Origin: Chitinophaga sedimenti | GTDB lineage: Bacteria; Bacteroidota; Bacteroidia; Chitinophagales; Chitinophagaceae | Assembly (NCBI RefSeq): GCF_023156195.1 | Contig: NZ_JAKUKA010000001.1 | Span: forward strand, 2,170,001-2,234,000 | Length of the DNA stretch: 64,000 nucleotides | Direction of reading: 5' to 3' | The notes under the pieces: model-generated | Told to the model about the DNA's origin: nothing | The model's input: only the letters and a program-made list of their open reading frames with translations | Databases searched by the model: none | In this document: positions 50,119 through 60,506 of the stretch, one piece after another | Position numbering within the stretch: the stretch's first letter is position 1 | How the letters are laid out: each line of letters begins with the position of its first letter | Translations under genes and position numbers: made by a program

Positions 50119-51540
50119 TTACATTCTTGTTCCTGCCTTATAATAGAGCTCAGCTAACGCTTTTTGATATCCCGAAATCATCTCTTCCCGTTTAATCTTC
50201 ATATCGATCAACTTCGATTCGCGGGTGTTGATGAGAAACAACGTACTCTCTCCCAGGTCGAATTTTGCGGCTTCACCGTTTAACAACAACTCCTGGTTAG
50301 CGATACTTTTCACCTGCACCGACAGCTGCCGGGCATAAGCATCCGGTGGTTGTAACTCGCCATTACGGCCGTTCTGATCTCCCGGTTCGATTGCTGCAGA
50401 TCGTATTGTTGTTCCAGCTGTTTGATCTTTACTTCTTTTAATTTCCCCCGTTCTGCCCGCAGGAAAATCGGGAGGGCGAATTCAATCCCCACTTTATAAT
50501 TATCCATCCCTAAATCGTAGTAGGGCGGTACGTAGCCGCTGAAATCGCGGCGGGTCGTGAGTAAGGATCCACCTACGTTTAACTTGGGCTTCAGCATCTC
50601 CGCCCGGTAAGCACGCTCTATCGCCAGCTGCTCCCCTTTCGTACGCAGCTTCAGGATTTCCGGATGATGCTCGTTCGCGAAAATCAGCAGTGTGTCCAGC
50701 ACCTGCTGCGAAGGCTTTTCCTGCAACTGTGCGGTGGGCTGCGGACGCGCCGTTTCCGGCAGTTCCAGCGGTTGCTGCTTATCGTTCCACAAATGGTTGG
50801 ATAAGGTTAACCGCGCATTCTGCAAATCCATTTTCATTTTATCGTACTGGATCAACCTGTCCTGCACCGTGATGGCCGCTTCTACCGAATCGATCGTAGC
50901 CTTATCGCCCAGGAGGGTTTGCCGGCTGATGGCCTTGAAGCGGGTTTGCGCCAGCTCCACCCCTTCGCTGATCAGCTGAAACTGGTGGTACGCGAAATAC
51001 CAGTTCCAGTAATCTTTTGCAATACCATACCAGATGGCGTTGATTTCCTTCACCCGTTCCGCTTCGGCATAGTTCACCATTACTTTCGCCTGCATTAATG
51101 TATTACGGCGCGAATCGATGAAGAAGCCCTGCCCGAGCGGAATGCTGATGCCGATACCAGATACGCCTACACTTGGTGTATATTTTTCCGGGTTGAGGTA
51201 ATCCCCCGCGCCCCGGTCGTGCGTTACTTTAAGGTCGGCGCCGGCCACCCATATGGGCACCTTCAGTTCGCTGGTCCACCGGTTATAGTAATCCGTACCG
51301 CCGAATACCTTCTGATCAAAGCCCGCTTTCAGCGAGGGATCAAAATAGCCGAGCGATTGCATCACGTTGGCCCTGGCCGATTCGCTGAGTAAGGCAGCCT
51401 GTTTCACCACCGGGTGATTGCGGAAAACGATTTCCTGCAAATCGCGTAAGAAAAAGTAATCGGCCGTATCTTCCCCCGGTTGCGCATAGCTATATTGCAA
51501 ACCGGTGAGACATATAATTAATGATGATGAGTCGTTTCAT
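50119..51540 (-). CDS. TolC-family outer-membrane efflux protein (two indels)
   Basis: About 473 residues. ATG 51540 is preceded by a strong AAGGAGG ribosome site. The signal peptide region carries an apparent extra base near 51505, then AQPGEDTADYFFLRDLQEIVFRNHP begins the mature protein. Two long coiled-coil repeats (MVNYAEAERVKEINAIWYG... and AELYYKAGTRM at the end) define the OEP fold. One G is missing on the minus strand at 50343-50344, and its addition joins DAYARQLSVQVKSIANQE. It forms the exit duct of the export operon with the two genes upstream. Confidence 0.88.
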
Positions 51541-51548
51541 GGTCCTCC

Positions 51549-52909
51549 TTATTTAGCCTTGCCTGCATCCCCTTTAGGTTCCCTTTCCAGGCTAGGCGGG
51601 AACCCGTTCAATTGTCGCCATATTTCGTACCATACCGGCACGGAGTTCAGGATCACGCGGCCGTGTACACCCGACCCCTGCCGGAGCTGTATCGGCCATG
51701 GTTCGTCGTTGGCGGGCACTGGCGTCATTTGCTTCACCAGTACGCGGTAAGTGCCGTTGGCGCTCGCCATGCGGTCGATCGAAAACACTTTACCGGCAAA
51801 GGTGCCTACCGCTACCGATGGCCAGCCGGAGAACTGCACCGATGGCCAGCCCTCGAACTGCAGGCGCACCTCGCTCTGGTCAAGGATCAGCGGCACATCC
51901 ATCGCGTCTACATAAATTTCGGCGGCTACCAATGGGTCTTTCGGTTGCAGGGTGGCTACGGACTCCCCATCTTTAATATTTTCACCGATACCGGCTTTCA
52001 GTGTTTTCACCACGTACCCGTCCTGCGGTGCGCGCACGATATATAATCCACGGCGCACATCAATGTTCGCGATCTCGTTACGCAGCTTGGCGATATCGCC
52101 CTGCGCAGATGCCTGTCCCGATAAGGCAGAGCCCATCTCCGACTGTGCTTTCGCCAGTGACTCACGGTATTTGGCGCGGATGTTATCCAGCTCGATCTGC
52201 GCATTCAGCAAGGCCTGTCTTGCGTTGTTCAGTTTATTCTCCTGCGCGATCAGCTTCGCATGATCGTTCTGCACGTTCAGGCGGCGGGTCTCGATATCTG
52301 TCAGTGAAAACAGCCCATCTTTGAAACCCTGCTCGTAACGCTCCAGGCGCGCCTGGCTAACGCGGTAGAACTGTTGCACCGCCACCAGGTCGGCGCTGTC
52401 GCTTTGCACGTAGTTAACGCTCTGTTTTACCTTATTCTCTGCTGCGATCAGCTGGAAGTTCAGTCCGCGGTTCATCGCTTCGATCTGGGCCTGGGTAGCG
52501 CGCATCTTCTGGCGGGCGGCCGCTTCACTCCCCTGTTTGGCCGATAACTGCTCCTGCAAACGCATCGGCAGTTCCGGATCAAAATACGACTGGCTGATTT
52601 CAGAAATGACAAGGATGGTATCCCCCTTTTTCACTTCCTGTCCCTCGCTCACATACCAGCGCTCTATGCGCCCGCCGATCTGGTTCTGCACCGTTTGCGG
52701 GCGGTCTTGCGGACGAAGCGCCGTTACCGTACCTCTGCCGGGAATGGTTTGCCGCCAGGGCATAAACAGCACGCCGAGCGAAAACACGAACACCATTAGC
52801 ATGATGCGTTCGAACAGCAACACTTTCCGCACCCGCAACAGGGAGGTGCTGGTTTTTCGCCAAGATGCTCCCAGTTTGCCTGGTGATTGATCTCATGATG
52901 ATTAGCCAT
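51549..52909 (-). CDS. HlyD-family periplasmic adaptor (one frameshift)
   Basis: About 453 residues. An N-terminal cytoplasmic stretch (MANHHEINHQANWEHLGEK), one membrane helix (IMLMVFVFSLGVLFM) and a lipoyl half (GRGTVTALRP..., GGRIERWYVSEGQEVKKGD) come first. A long coiled-coil hairpin (about 115-270), the returning half (IVRAPQDGYVVKTLKAGIGENIKDGE) and a beta-barrel domain follow. One A is missing on the minus strand at 52853-52857. It overlaps the ABC gene by 8 bases and precedes TolC, a type I secretion-like arrangement. Confidence 0.9.
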
Positions 52910-53908
52910 GGTGTACCTCCTCTTCTTCCTGTAAATCCATATCGGTTACTACCGCCAGCTTTTCGGCACTGGTCACCATATCGAAAATGGTACCCATACC
53001 CGTCATCAGTTTCTCCACCGCGTAGCTGATCTGCACCACGATTACTTCCGCCGCCACGAACTGACCGAAGGTCATCTGGCGATCGATTACGAAGAAAGCG
53101 CCCATTACCAGCAGTGCCCCCATCAGGATGGCGCGGATCACGATGGCGCTGGCGAAAAGTTTTCTCAGCACGCGGAAGTGATTTGTTCTTGCCTGTACGT
53201 ATTTAGCGGCAATTTCGTCGGTCATGCTCATGGCTTCCGCCATTTTCTCTTTATTCCCCGGTACTCGTCCAGGTTCGCCGCCACATTCTCCAGGTACGCT
53301 ACCACACGGTATTTTTGCCCGGACTCCGCGATGCTCGTTTTAACGCCTTCCTTATAATACAACGCTACGATCAGCGTGAGTACGATCACGATGAAAATCC
53401 CGAAAGCGATATACACCGGGTGGTAAAAGGACAATAAGATCGCACTGAAAAAGATCAATACCGCGGCCGAAACGATTTCCACCACCAGTTTGGTCAGTCC
53501 TTTCTGGATGGTCAGAATATCGAAGAAACGGTTCACCAGTTCCGGCGGATACTCGCCGGTGAGCGCCGACTTCTTGATACGTGGCAAGCGGTAGGCAAAC
53601 TCCAGCGAGGTACGGGCGAAGATCTTCTGCTCCACCAGCTCTACCAGCGTTAACTGCCCGATGAGCAGGAGTCCGCCGATAACGATAGCGAACAACACTA
53701 CGGCAATAAGAATATAAGTGGAGCTATACATGGAACCATTGCTCAACAGGTTGAAAATGGCCGTTGTACCTAAAGGCAGTGTAAGCCCCAGTAAACCGAT
53801 CAAAAAAGCGTAAAGAAAAATATAATTAATAGTGGCCCGTTCGTAATGAAGAATGCCCACCAATCGCTGCCAGGGACGCAATGCCGGCGTACCATGTGTT
53901 ACTCCCAT
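52902..53908 (-). CDS. ABC exporter transmembrane domain without ATPase domain (one frameshift)
   Basis: About 336 residues. Six predicted membrane helices of the ABC exporter type (YIFLYAFLIGLLGLTLPLG, LIAVVLFAIVIGGLLL, VVEIVSAAVLIFFSAILLS, YIAFGIFIVIVLTLIVAL, IVIRAILMGALLVMGAF, FVAAEVIVVQI) end at AEKLAVVTDMDLQEEEE, exactly where an ATP-binding domain normally begins. One base is missing in the C run 53256-53259. The stop lies inside the HlyD start, so the missing ATPase is not a local artefact. It must be supplied elsewhere or the protein acts differently. Confidence 0.82.
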
Positions 53909-53983
53909 GATTTCACATTAAATGAATACTGCAATAAATTTTTAAACGAAACGCGCACCGGGACAATTTACCGGGCATAAGGC

Positions 53984-54319
53984 TCAGGCGAATTCAGGCG
54001 GTTCTATAGGAACAGGAATCAGCGGCGCGGTAATAATGGCTAAAAGATACACCCTGTTGTGGGCTTCTGTGGCCGTTCGCAGATGAGAGAATGGATGTGC
54101 GCCGGGCACATCGTAATACATCATTTTTTTATCTGGTCTTCCGGATTTGTCTTCTTTAGCGCTCTTATCCTTTTCAGCAGCAAACTTATCTTCCATTTCG
54201 ATGGACGCCATACACCATTTGCCCGCAACGCATAACCCTGCCCTTAAGCCGAAGCCCGCGCACAGTGCGATACTGAACAAATAAACAATAATGCTATGTC
54301 TGAAAAATGCTGTTTTCAC
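53984..54319 (-). CDS. small secreted or membrane protein of unknown function
   Basis: 111 residues from GTG 54319. An N-terminal hydrophobic segment (SIIVYLFSIALCAGFGLRAG) resembles a signal peptide. Then come GLCVAGKWCMASIEMED, a lysine/aspartate-rich stretch and a hydrophobic end (YLLAIITAPLIPVPIEPP). Three cysteines lie near the N-terminus. It is not recognised. Its promoter region holds five 11-bp-spaced repeats, so it is probably under a response regulator. Confidence 0.6.
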   Translation of the reverse strand: MKTAFFRHSIIVYLFSIALCAGFGLRAGLCVAGKWCMASIEMEDKFAAEKDKSAKEDKSGRPDKKMMYYDVPGAHPFSHLRTATEAHNRVYLLAIITAPLIPVPIEPPEFA

Positions 54320-54368
54320 GTTACAAAGATGTAACGCTCAGGTTAGAAAGGTGTAAGAATGCAGTAAG
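54320..54368 (-). promoter_or_regulatory. five tandem repeats at 11-bp spacing upstream of the 53984-54319 gene
   Basis: Plus-strand pentamers GTTAC, GTAAC, GTTAG, GTAAG and GTAAG start at 54320, 54331, 54342, 54353 and 54364, each exactly 11 bp apart. On the minus strand three read as TTCTTAC, TTCTTAC and TTCTAAC. This spacing is typical for OmpR/PhoB-family response regulators. A -7-like CATCTTTG overlaps the two nearest repeats. Confidence 0.6.
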
Positions 54369-54389
54369 AATGCGGATAAAATTGCAAAT

Positions 54390-56240
54390 TTACTCGGTCG
54401 CCGAATATTCCTGCATCAGCAAACGGTATTCCGTCAGGATGTCCGACTTGGACAGGAAGCCCATCATACGCCCTTCTTTGACCACGGGCAAATGCCAGGA
54501 CTGGGTTTCATCGAACTTGCGCACCACATCTGTGATGCTATCGCTCATATTGATTTCCCCTATGGGCGCTTTCATAATTTGCTGCGCAGTGATCGTATCA
54601 TACATTTCGGTATCGAACATTACGGGGCGCAGCTCGTCGAGCGAAATCAGTCCTTTTAATTCCTTTTCGGTGGACATAACCGCCAACCGGTCGAACGGCG
54701 CTGTCCTTACCAGGTGTACCAGCTTGCGCAGCGACGTATCCGGCGTAACATGCGCAAATTCCAGGTCTATCAGCTTTTCGAACTGCACGGCCGACAGGAT
54801 GTTCTTATCCGTTTCGCGGGTAAAGATCTTCCCCTCATCTGCCATGTGCTTGATTTCCGGCCAGATCGGCGAAAACCACTTGGCCATCAGGAACGAAGCG
54901 CTTGACACGATCATCAGCGGGATGAAGAGGTCGTACCCGGAGCTGGATTCTGCGATCAGGAAAATAGCGGTCAGCGGCGCATACATTACACCGCTCATCA
55001 CGCCCGCCATACCCACAATTACCAGGTTGGTCACCGGCACATGCAGACCTATCAAGTTACAAATGGCCGCGAAAAAATACCCGAGGAACGCACCCGCGAA
55101 CAGTGAAGGAGCAAAGTTACCGCCGTTACCGCCACTCTGTATGGTAATAGAGGTCGCCAGCGCTTTAAGCAGCAACACGCAACCGACAAAGATCATGACC
55201 ATCCACTCCTCCAGCCTGAAGTAAGCGAGGAAGCTCCCCTGGATCATACGCTCCACATGCCCTTCAGCCAATTGTTTAATATTAGTATACCCTTCTCCAT
55301 ACAACGGTGGCATCAGCACACACAGTACCGAAACGATGGCGCCGCCCAATATCGCTTTACGCAACAGCGACCATTTTCGCTTTTTAAAGAAATGCTCGAT
55401 ACGGCCGGAAATTACCACGAAGTACCGGGCGTACAGGCCGCTGAGGATACCCAGCGCCAGGTAGTAAGGCACATTCCTGTAATTAAATGGCGTTTGTGAC
55501 TGGAAATGAAATAATACTTCTTCCTGTAAGATGATTTTAGAAATAAGACTCCCGCACACCGCCGCGATGATCAGGGGCAGAAAATCGGAGAAAATGACAC
55601 CGGTAAGCAGTATTTCGAAGGCGAACATCATACCCGCGATCGGGGCGTTGAAGGCAGACGCAATGCCCGCGGTAGCACCGGCGGCCAGCAGTAATGTGCG
55701 CTCTTTATAGTGCAGCTCATACACTTGCGCGTAATTAGAGCCGATAGCGGCGCCGGTAACGGCGATGGGGCTCTCCAACCCGGCAGAACCACCAAGCCCC
55801 ACCGTAATGGCGCTCTGGATGATCTGCGAATACATTTTCACCTTGGGCACCAGGCTGCTGTTCTGGGCGATCTCGTATAAAATAGCCGGAATGCCTTTGC
55901 GTGATTGCCCCTGGAAGAAGGTGACCACCACGACAGTGGTCAGCACGATGCCCAGGAACGGGAACAGTGCGAGGAAAATCAGCTGGGTGCTGATATGCAC
56001 CTTATGCGTAATAAAAAAGTGGATATAATGGACCAGCATTTTGAGCAACACGCCAGCCAGGCCGGCGCCACAGCCGACCAGGATACCGGACAGCATCAAG
56101 AACTGGGTACGGGTTAATTTACTGTGTAACCAGTGGATCACCAGTTCATAACTCCGCACCTTTCTGAAACTGAAATCGCGGAAAGCACGGCTGAATTTGT
56201 AAAAAGCCCGGCGTTTCCTGATTTTGTTAAAATCGCCCAT
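54390..56240 (-). CDS. ClC-type chloride channel/transporter with CBS pair
   Basis: 616 residues, intact. The ClC core spans about residues 30-440 with the selectivity and gate segments GSAGLESPIAVTGAAIGS (gate Glu in GLESP), FAFEILLTG and GGNGGNFAPSLFAGA. Two CBS domains follow (FDRLAVMSTEKELKGLISLDEL and THE matching IGEINMSDSITDVVRKF... WHLPVVKEGRMMGFLSKSDIL). It is an inner-membrane anion channel or proton-coupled exchanger whose CBS pair probably senses nucleotides. It is transcribed towards the small envelope gene. Confidence 0.94.
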   Translation of the reverse strand: MGDFNKIRKRRAFYKFSRAFRDFSFRKVRSYELVIHWLHSKLTRTQFLMLSGILVGCGAGLAGVLLKMLVHYIHFFITHKVHISTQLIFLALFPFLGIVLTTVVVVTFFQGQSRKGIPAILYEIAQNSSLVPKVKMYSQIIQSAITVGLGGSAGLESPIAVTGAAIGSNYAQVYELHYKERTLLLAAGATAGIASAFNAPIAGMMFAFEILLTGVIFSDFLPLIIAAVCGSLISKIILQEEVLFHFQSQTPFNYRNVPYYLALGILSGLYARYFVVISGRIEHFFKKRKWSLLRKAILGGAIVSVLCVLMPPLYGEGYTNIKQLAEGHVERMIQGSFLAYFRLEEWMVMIFVGCVLLLKALATSITIQSGGNGGNFAPSLFAGAFLGYFFAAICNLIGLHVPVTNLVIVGMAGVMSGVMYAPLTAIFLIAESSSGYDLFIPLMIVSSASFLMAKWFSPIWPEIKHMADEGKIFTRETDKNILSAVQFEKLIDLEFAHVTPDTSLRKLVHLVRTAPFDRLAVMSTEKELKGLISLDELRPVMFDTEMYDTITAQQIMKAPIGEINMSDSITDVVRKFDETQSWHLPVVKEGRMMGFLSKSDILTEYRLLMQEYSATE

Positions 56241-56316
56241 CCGGTAAAAATAAGGGATAATGCGGCCACGAACAAACTTTACAATGGATGAGCGGTAGCA
56301 GTTGCCGTTCTATATC

Positions 56317-57307
<991 letters not shown>

Positions 57308-57316
57308 TTATTGGAA

Positions 57317-57360
57317 CAAAGTTGGCCCAATAAAAAATGAAATCATTTGCCAAATGGCAA
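57317..57360 (-). promoter_or_regulatory. Crp/Fnr-type promoter of the aldo/keto reductase (site 3)
   Basis: The palindrome TTGCCAAATGGCAA (57347-57360) is the exact complement form of site 2. The minus-strand -7-like CAACTTTG lies at 57324-57317, with a 22-nt gap identical to sites 1 and 2. It starts 11 bases after the crp stop. Confidence 0.72.
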
Positions 57361-57370
57361 AAAAGCTATG

Positions 57371-57940
57371 TTAGCGTATATTTTTCCTGATCCTGCTTAA
57401 TGAAGATTGGGTAATTCCCAGGTAGGAAGCGATATATGACAGGGGAACACGGTTGACCAAAGTGGGAAATTTCCGGATAAAATCGAGGTAACGTTCGGTG
57501 CCGTCTTGCGAAACTAATTCGCTTCTCCTCGAAACTTTTTCACTGTGGTGTGTAGCCACCACCTTTTGAACGAGATGATCCCATCCAGTAATGGTGTCCG
57601 AAATTTCTTTCCAATCCTGTTTCGTAAAAGTCACCAATTTACAATCCGTTACTGCACACAAATATTCGGAAGGCGTATACGCTTCATCAACTGTACTTCC
57701 CGATAAAACCAGGTGATTTTCGTCGATGAAATACCTTGTAATTTCTTCACCTTTGTTGTTGTGGTAAAACACACGAATCACGCCCGCTATAAGAAAACCG
57801 ATCTGCTTCACCGGCTTTCCCGCTTCCCAGTAAAAGTCATCTTTGCAAAGTTCCAGTTCTTCGCCCTTGCTGCTGATGAGCGCAATTTGAGGTTCGTTTA
57901 AATTGCCAAACTGTAAGAGGTATTTAATAAATTGGTCCAT
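57371..57940 (-). CDS. Crp/Fnr-family regulator
   Basis: 189 residues, intact. Beta-roll (LCKDDFYWEAGKPVKQIGFLIAGVIRVFYHNNKGEEITRYF) and HTH (PLSYIASYLGITQSSLSRIRKNI). A good -7 box, TAACTTTG on the minus strand (57952-57945), precedes it without the palindrome, so it does not seem autoregulated. The palindrome lies just downstream, ahead of the aldo/keto reductase, which is its likely target. Confidence 0.92.
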   Translation of the reverse strand: MDQFIKYLLQFGNLNEPQIALISSKGEELELCKDDFYWEAGKPVKQIGFLIAGVIRVFYHNNKGEEITRYFIDENHLVLSGSTVDEAYTPSEYLCAVTDCKLVTFTKQDWKEISDTITGWDHLVQKVVATHHSEKVSRRSELVSQDGTERYLDFIRKFPTLVNRVPLSYIASYLGITQSSLSRIRKNIR

Positions 57941-58041
57941 TTTGCAAAGTTAAAAATTATCGTTGGGTTCGAAGGACCCCGGATTTCTCAACCGGAAATA
58001 ACATTGGGTTAATACGGCATGCAAGCACGGCATTTCTACCG

Positions 58042-58049
58042 TATATTTG
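58042..58049 (+). promoter_or_regulatory. -7 box of the 58077 gene
   Basis: TATATTTG, a perfect TAnnTTTG match, lies 27 bases before ATG 58077. Confidence 0.65.
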
Positions 58050-58076
58050 GTAACCATTCACTTAAAAATGCATTGT

Positions 58077-58914
58077 ATGAAACGTTTGATGACGACCCTG
58101 ATCTTTATGATTTGCGCCCTTCCCCTCTTTTCCCAGGACAAGTCCGATGTTATCCTCAAACTCAATGGCGACCAGCTAAAGGGTAAAGTATTGGAAATGA
58201 ATGAAGACGCGGTTAAATTCACCTACACCGGCGAAACGCTGGTCTATAACATTAAAAAGTCGGAAATCCTGAAAATTACCTTTGCCTCCGGTCGGGAGGA
58301 AGTGATTACCAAACCGGGGCGCACCGATGCTGCCGTTCCGGCTGCGGCCCCCGGCGCTGTTGCTATTGCCCCGGAAGATCACCGCAATAAGATCGGCATC
58401 CTGCCATTCTCGTTCATCCGCGACGGACAAGCAACCGCTGATCCGCTGGCAGACCGGGCACAGGCGGAGTGTTACGCGCAACTGAGCAAACATGCGGGAC
58501 TAAACACCATTCTCGATCCCCGCACCACCAATGCCCTGTTATTAAAGGCCGGTGTGAACAAAGACAATATCAAGAGCTTTAGCATGGATGACATCTGTAA
58601 CATCATGGGCGTGGAATACGTGGTAGATGCACTGGTAACGGTAGATAAAACCACGCAGACCTACCAGTCAAACACTTATGGCAACAATACTACTAAGACA
58701 GATCCGAAAAACCCGAATAAAACCACCGACCGCGGAAGCAGTTCTACCTATTCGACCAACACACAGGCTTATAAAAGCGTGGTATTGCTGAATGTGTACA
58801 ACGATAAAGGCGCCAGTGTTTTTCACAGGAACGGCAATCGTTCTTTAATACAGATGATGCCTATAAGAATGCATTGGAGTATTTACTGAAGCGAACCCCA
58901 TCTATCATAAATAG
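58077..58914 (+). CDS. secreted protein with CsgG/GNA-like domain (two frameshifts)
   Basis: About 279 residues after repair. Signal peptide (LMTTLIFMICALPLFSQ), then a small SH3-like segment (VILKLNGDQLKGKVLEMNEDAVKFTY) and a CsgG-type alpha/beta domain (HRNKIGILPFSFIRDGQATADPLADRAQAECYAQL, NALLLKAGV, ICNIMGVEYVVDALV). One T is missing near 58845 and one C near 58896-58899, giving the ending LKRTPIYHK. It may be a periplasmic or outer-membrane-associated stress lipoprotein-like factor. The function is uncertain. Confidence 0.7.
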
Positions 58915-58923
58915 GCGGCATGC

Positions 58924-59349
58924 CTACACCAATTGTGCTTTTCGGGTAGACACAAAATCTACGAACTGCTGCAGACTTTCGGCGGAAAAACCATCCTTGC
59001 TGCCGATAGCGAAATCCTTTTTCCCCGGGGCGCTGATCCTGATCATGGACAAGGACGAGGCGCCATGATCAAGCGCCTTCACGTGCTGCAGTACCAGGTC
59101 GTTCAGGGGATAATCAGATTCGGATTTGAACAACCAGCGATAGCGGGTAACCACCAGCAGGTCGCCGTGTACATCAATACGTTCCGTGTAGGGCTGCGCG
59201 ATGATGATACACCAGATTGCCGGGACAATCGCCGTGGTGTAAACAACACCTTCTTGCAGGGTTATGAGCGATAACGCCGCACAGGCAGCGAGCAACAGGG
59301 TGTACCGGGTGATGTGGCCGGTATAACTTCTTTCGTTCTTCAGATACAT
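58924..59349 (-). CDS. small membrane protein with PH-like domain
   Basis: 141 residues. Two membrane segments (YTLLLAACAALSLITL, YTTAIVPAIWCIIIAQPY) are followed by a beta-rich C-terminal domain (RIDVHGDLLVVTRYRWLFKSESDYPLNDL...), the plan of bacterial PH or YdbT-like proteins. It is convergent with the preceding gene. Not further recognised. Confidence 0.65.
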   Translation of the reverse strand: MYLKNERSYTGHITRYTLLLAACAALSLITLQEGVVYTTAIVPAIWCIIIAQPYTERIDVHGDLLVVTRYRWLFKSESDYPLNDLVLQHVKALDHGASSLSMIRISAPGKKDFAIGSKDGFSAESLQQFVDFVSTRKAQLV

Positions 59350-59434
59350 ACTTTGGGTCTGCTAATAATCAACGCCTGTGTTGGGGCAAACGTCGCTGCG
59401 GTTCCAAAATAGTAATTGTTTGGCGATATTCCAA

Positions 59435-59932
59435 TCATACCTCCCGCCACCAGCAGGCGGCTACCATCAGCAATAACACCACGAACGCGGCCACCGTGCG
59501 TACCTGGTTAAAACGGTTCCAGCTGGCTTCGAAGTGGCGGCGAAAAGTGGCAAGGTCTTCCGAAGCAGCGCCGGCTAACTGAAACTTATCAAGCGACTCA
59601 TTTAAGGGCACATTCCCCGCGGCGGTTACGCCGAACACGCCGACCAGGTAAACCGCTGCAGCCGCGAGCACCAGCATGAACCGCAGCGATACCGGACGGT
59701 TGAAAGAGAGCCACGCGGAGGCAGGCAGCAGGAACACGCAGCCAATGAACGCGATGAAGAACACCGGGTTCAGGATAGCCCTGTTCATACCCTGCATGGC
59801 TTCTATAAAAGCCCGGTCGGATATGCGGGCCAGCCCCGGCATCACGGAAATGGACCATGCATAAAACAGGCCGGCCATGAGGGCACTTAAGATAGTAGTG
59901 ATGAATAGTACAATGTTGGAGAAGGTAGGCAT
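59435..59932 (-). CDS. DUF1772 membrane protein (anthrone-oxygenase-like)
   Basis: 165 residues with four membrane helices: IVLFITTILSALMAGLFYAWSI, FIAFIGCVFLLPASAWLSF, FMLVLAAAAVYLVGVFGVTAAGN and VRTVAAFVVLLLMVAACW. The DUF1772 signature NVPLN is present. The family includes fungal anthrone oxygenases, and the bacterial role is unknown. It lies 9 bases after the cytochrome c gene and may be cotranscribed. Confidence 0.88.
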   Translation of the reverse strand: MPTFSNIVLFITTILSALMAGLFYAWSISVMPGLARISDRAFIEAMQGMNRAILNPVFFIAFIGCVFLLPASAWLSFNRPVSLRFMLVLAAAAVYLVGVFGVTAAGNVPLNESLDKFQLAGAASEDLATFRRHFEASWNRFNQVRTVAAFVVLLLMVAACWWREV

Positions 59933-59941
59933 AACATAAAT

Positions 59942-60228
59942 TTAACTGTTCCGTAAAGTTTTAATGTAGTTCATAAGGGTATTGATATCGCCGGCGCTGA
60001 GCCGCCTGGCAAATGCAGGCATGACACCTTTTCCGCGGGTGATTTGCCGGATAATTAAGGTATCGGCTAACCCGCTGCGTTGCAGGTCGCTCGCGCCAAA
60101 ACGTCTGCGTGCGCCGTTGTCGCCATGACACACGGCGCAATGTTTGCTGTAGAGGAGCCTGCCCGGTTCTGGCTGCGGGCAATGGCCGGCAGCAGTACGA
60201 TGAACAGGCTGTATAGATACTTTTTCAT
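59942..60228 (-). CDS. small periplasmic cytochrome c (one frameshift)
   Basis: About 95 residues. The true start at 60228 gives the signal peptide MKKYLYSLFIVLLPAIARSQ. One C is missing on the minus strand near 60165-60166, and its addition gives SQNPGRLLYSKHCAVCHGD. Class I cytochrome features: CAVCH haem motif, GSDL-like GASDLQRSGLADTLI, and the distal methionine in GVMPAFARRL. It probably carries electrons in the periplasm. Confidence 0.85.
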
Positions 60229-60342
60229 TGTTCAGCATTTAACACAAAGTAACAGCTGCCGCAGCGGGACAAATAGAACGAAACCGACAATTTGTGCTAC
60301 CTTAGACCGATTGTATAACCCGGTAAACCATATGTAACGGAA

Positions 60343-60477
60343 ATGGATGCACTATTGAATGCCTTAAAGACCAATAAGATAAATTATTTTCCATTTAATG
60401 CGATCCCGGTCATCATCATGGCCGGGATTCTTTTGCTTAACAATATCATAATACACTGCTTCATGATCCGCGTATAA
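60343..60477 (+). CDS. possible small membrane peptide, 44 residues
   Basis: A frame from ATG 60343 encodes a peptide beginning MDALLNALKTNKINYF with one hydrophobic helix (IPVIIMAGILLLNNIIIHCF). It ends inside the -7 box of the alkaline phosphatase gene. A hairpin ATCCCGG/CCGGGAT (60403-60428) with TCTTTT lies within it, which argues that this stretch is instead untranslated. Low confidence. Confidence 0.2.
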   Translation: MDALLNALKTNKINYFPFNAIPVIIMAGILLLNNIIIHCFMIRV

Positions 60478-60482
60478 TTTTG
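60475..60482 (+). promoter_or_regulatory. -7 box of alkaline phosphatase
   Basis: TAATTTTG fits TAnnTTTG and lies 24 bases before ATG 60507. Confidence 0.65.
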
Positions 60483-60506
60483 CAGCAACATTTCAACATC
60501 AGACAC

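Noticed and set aside
57962..57985. GGTTCGAA stretch resembling a tRNA T-loop
   Set aside because: No matching acceptor, D or anticodon stems can be built around it.
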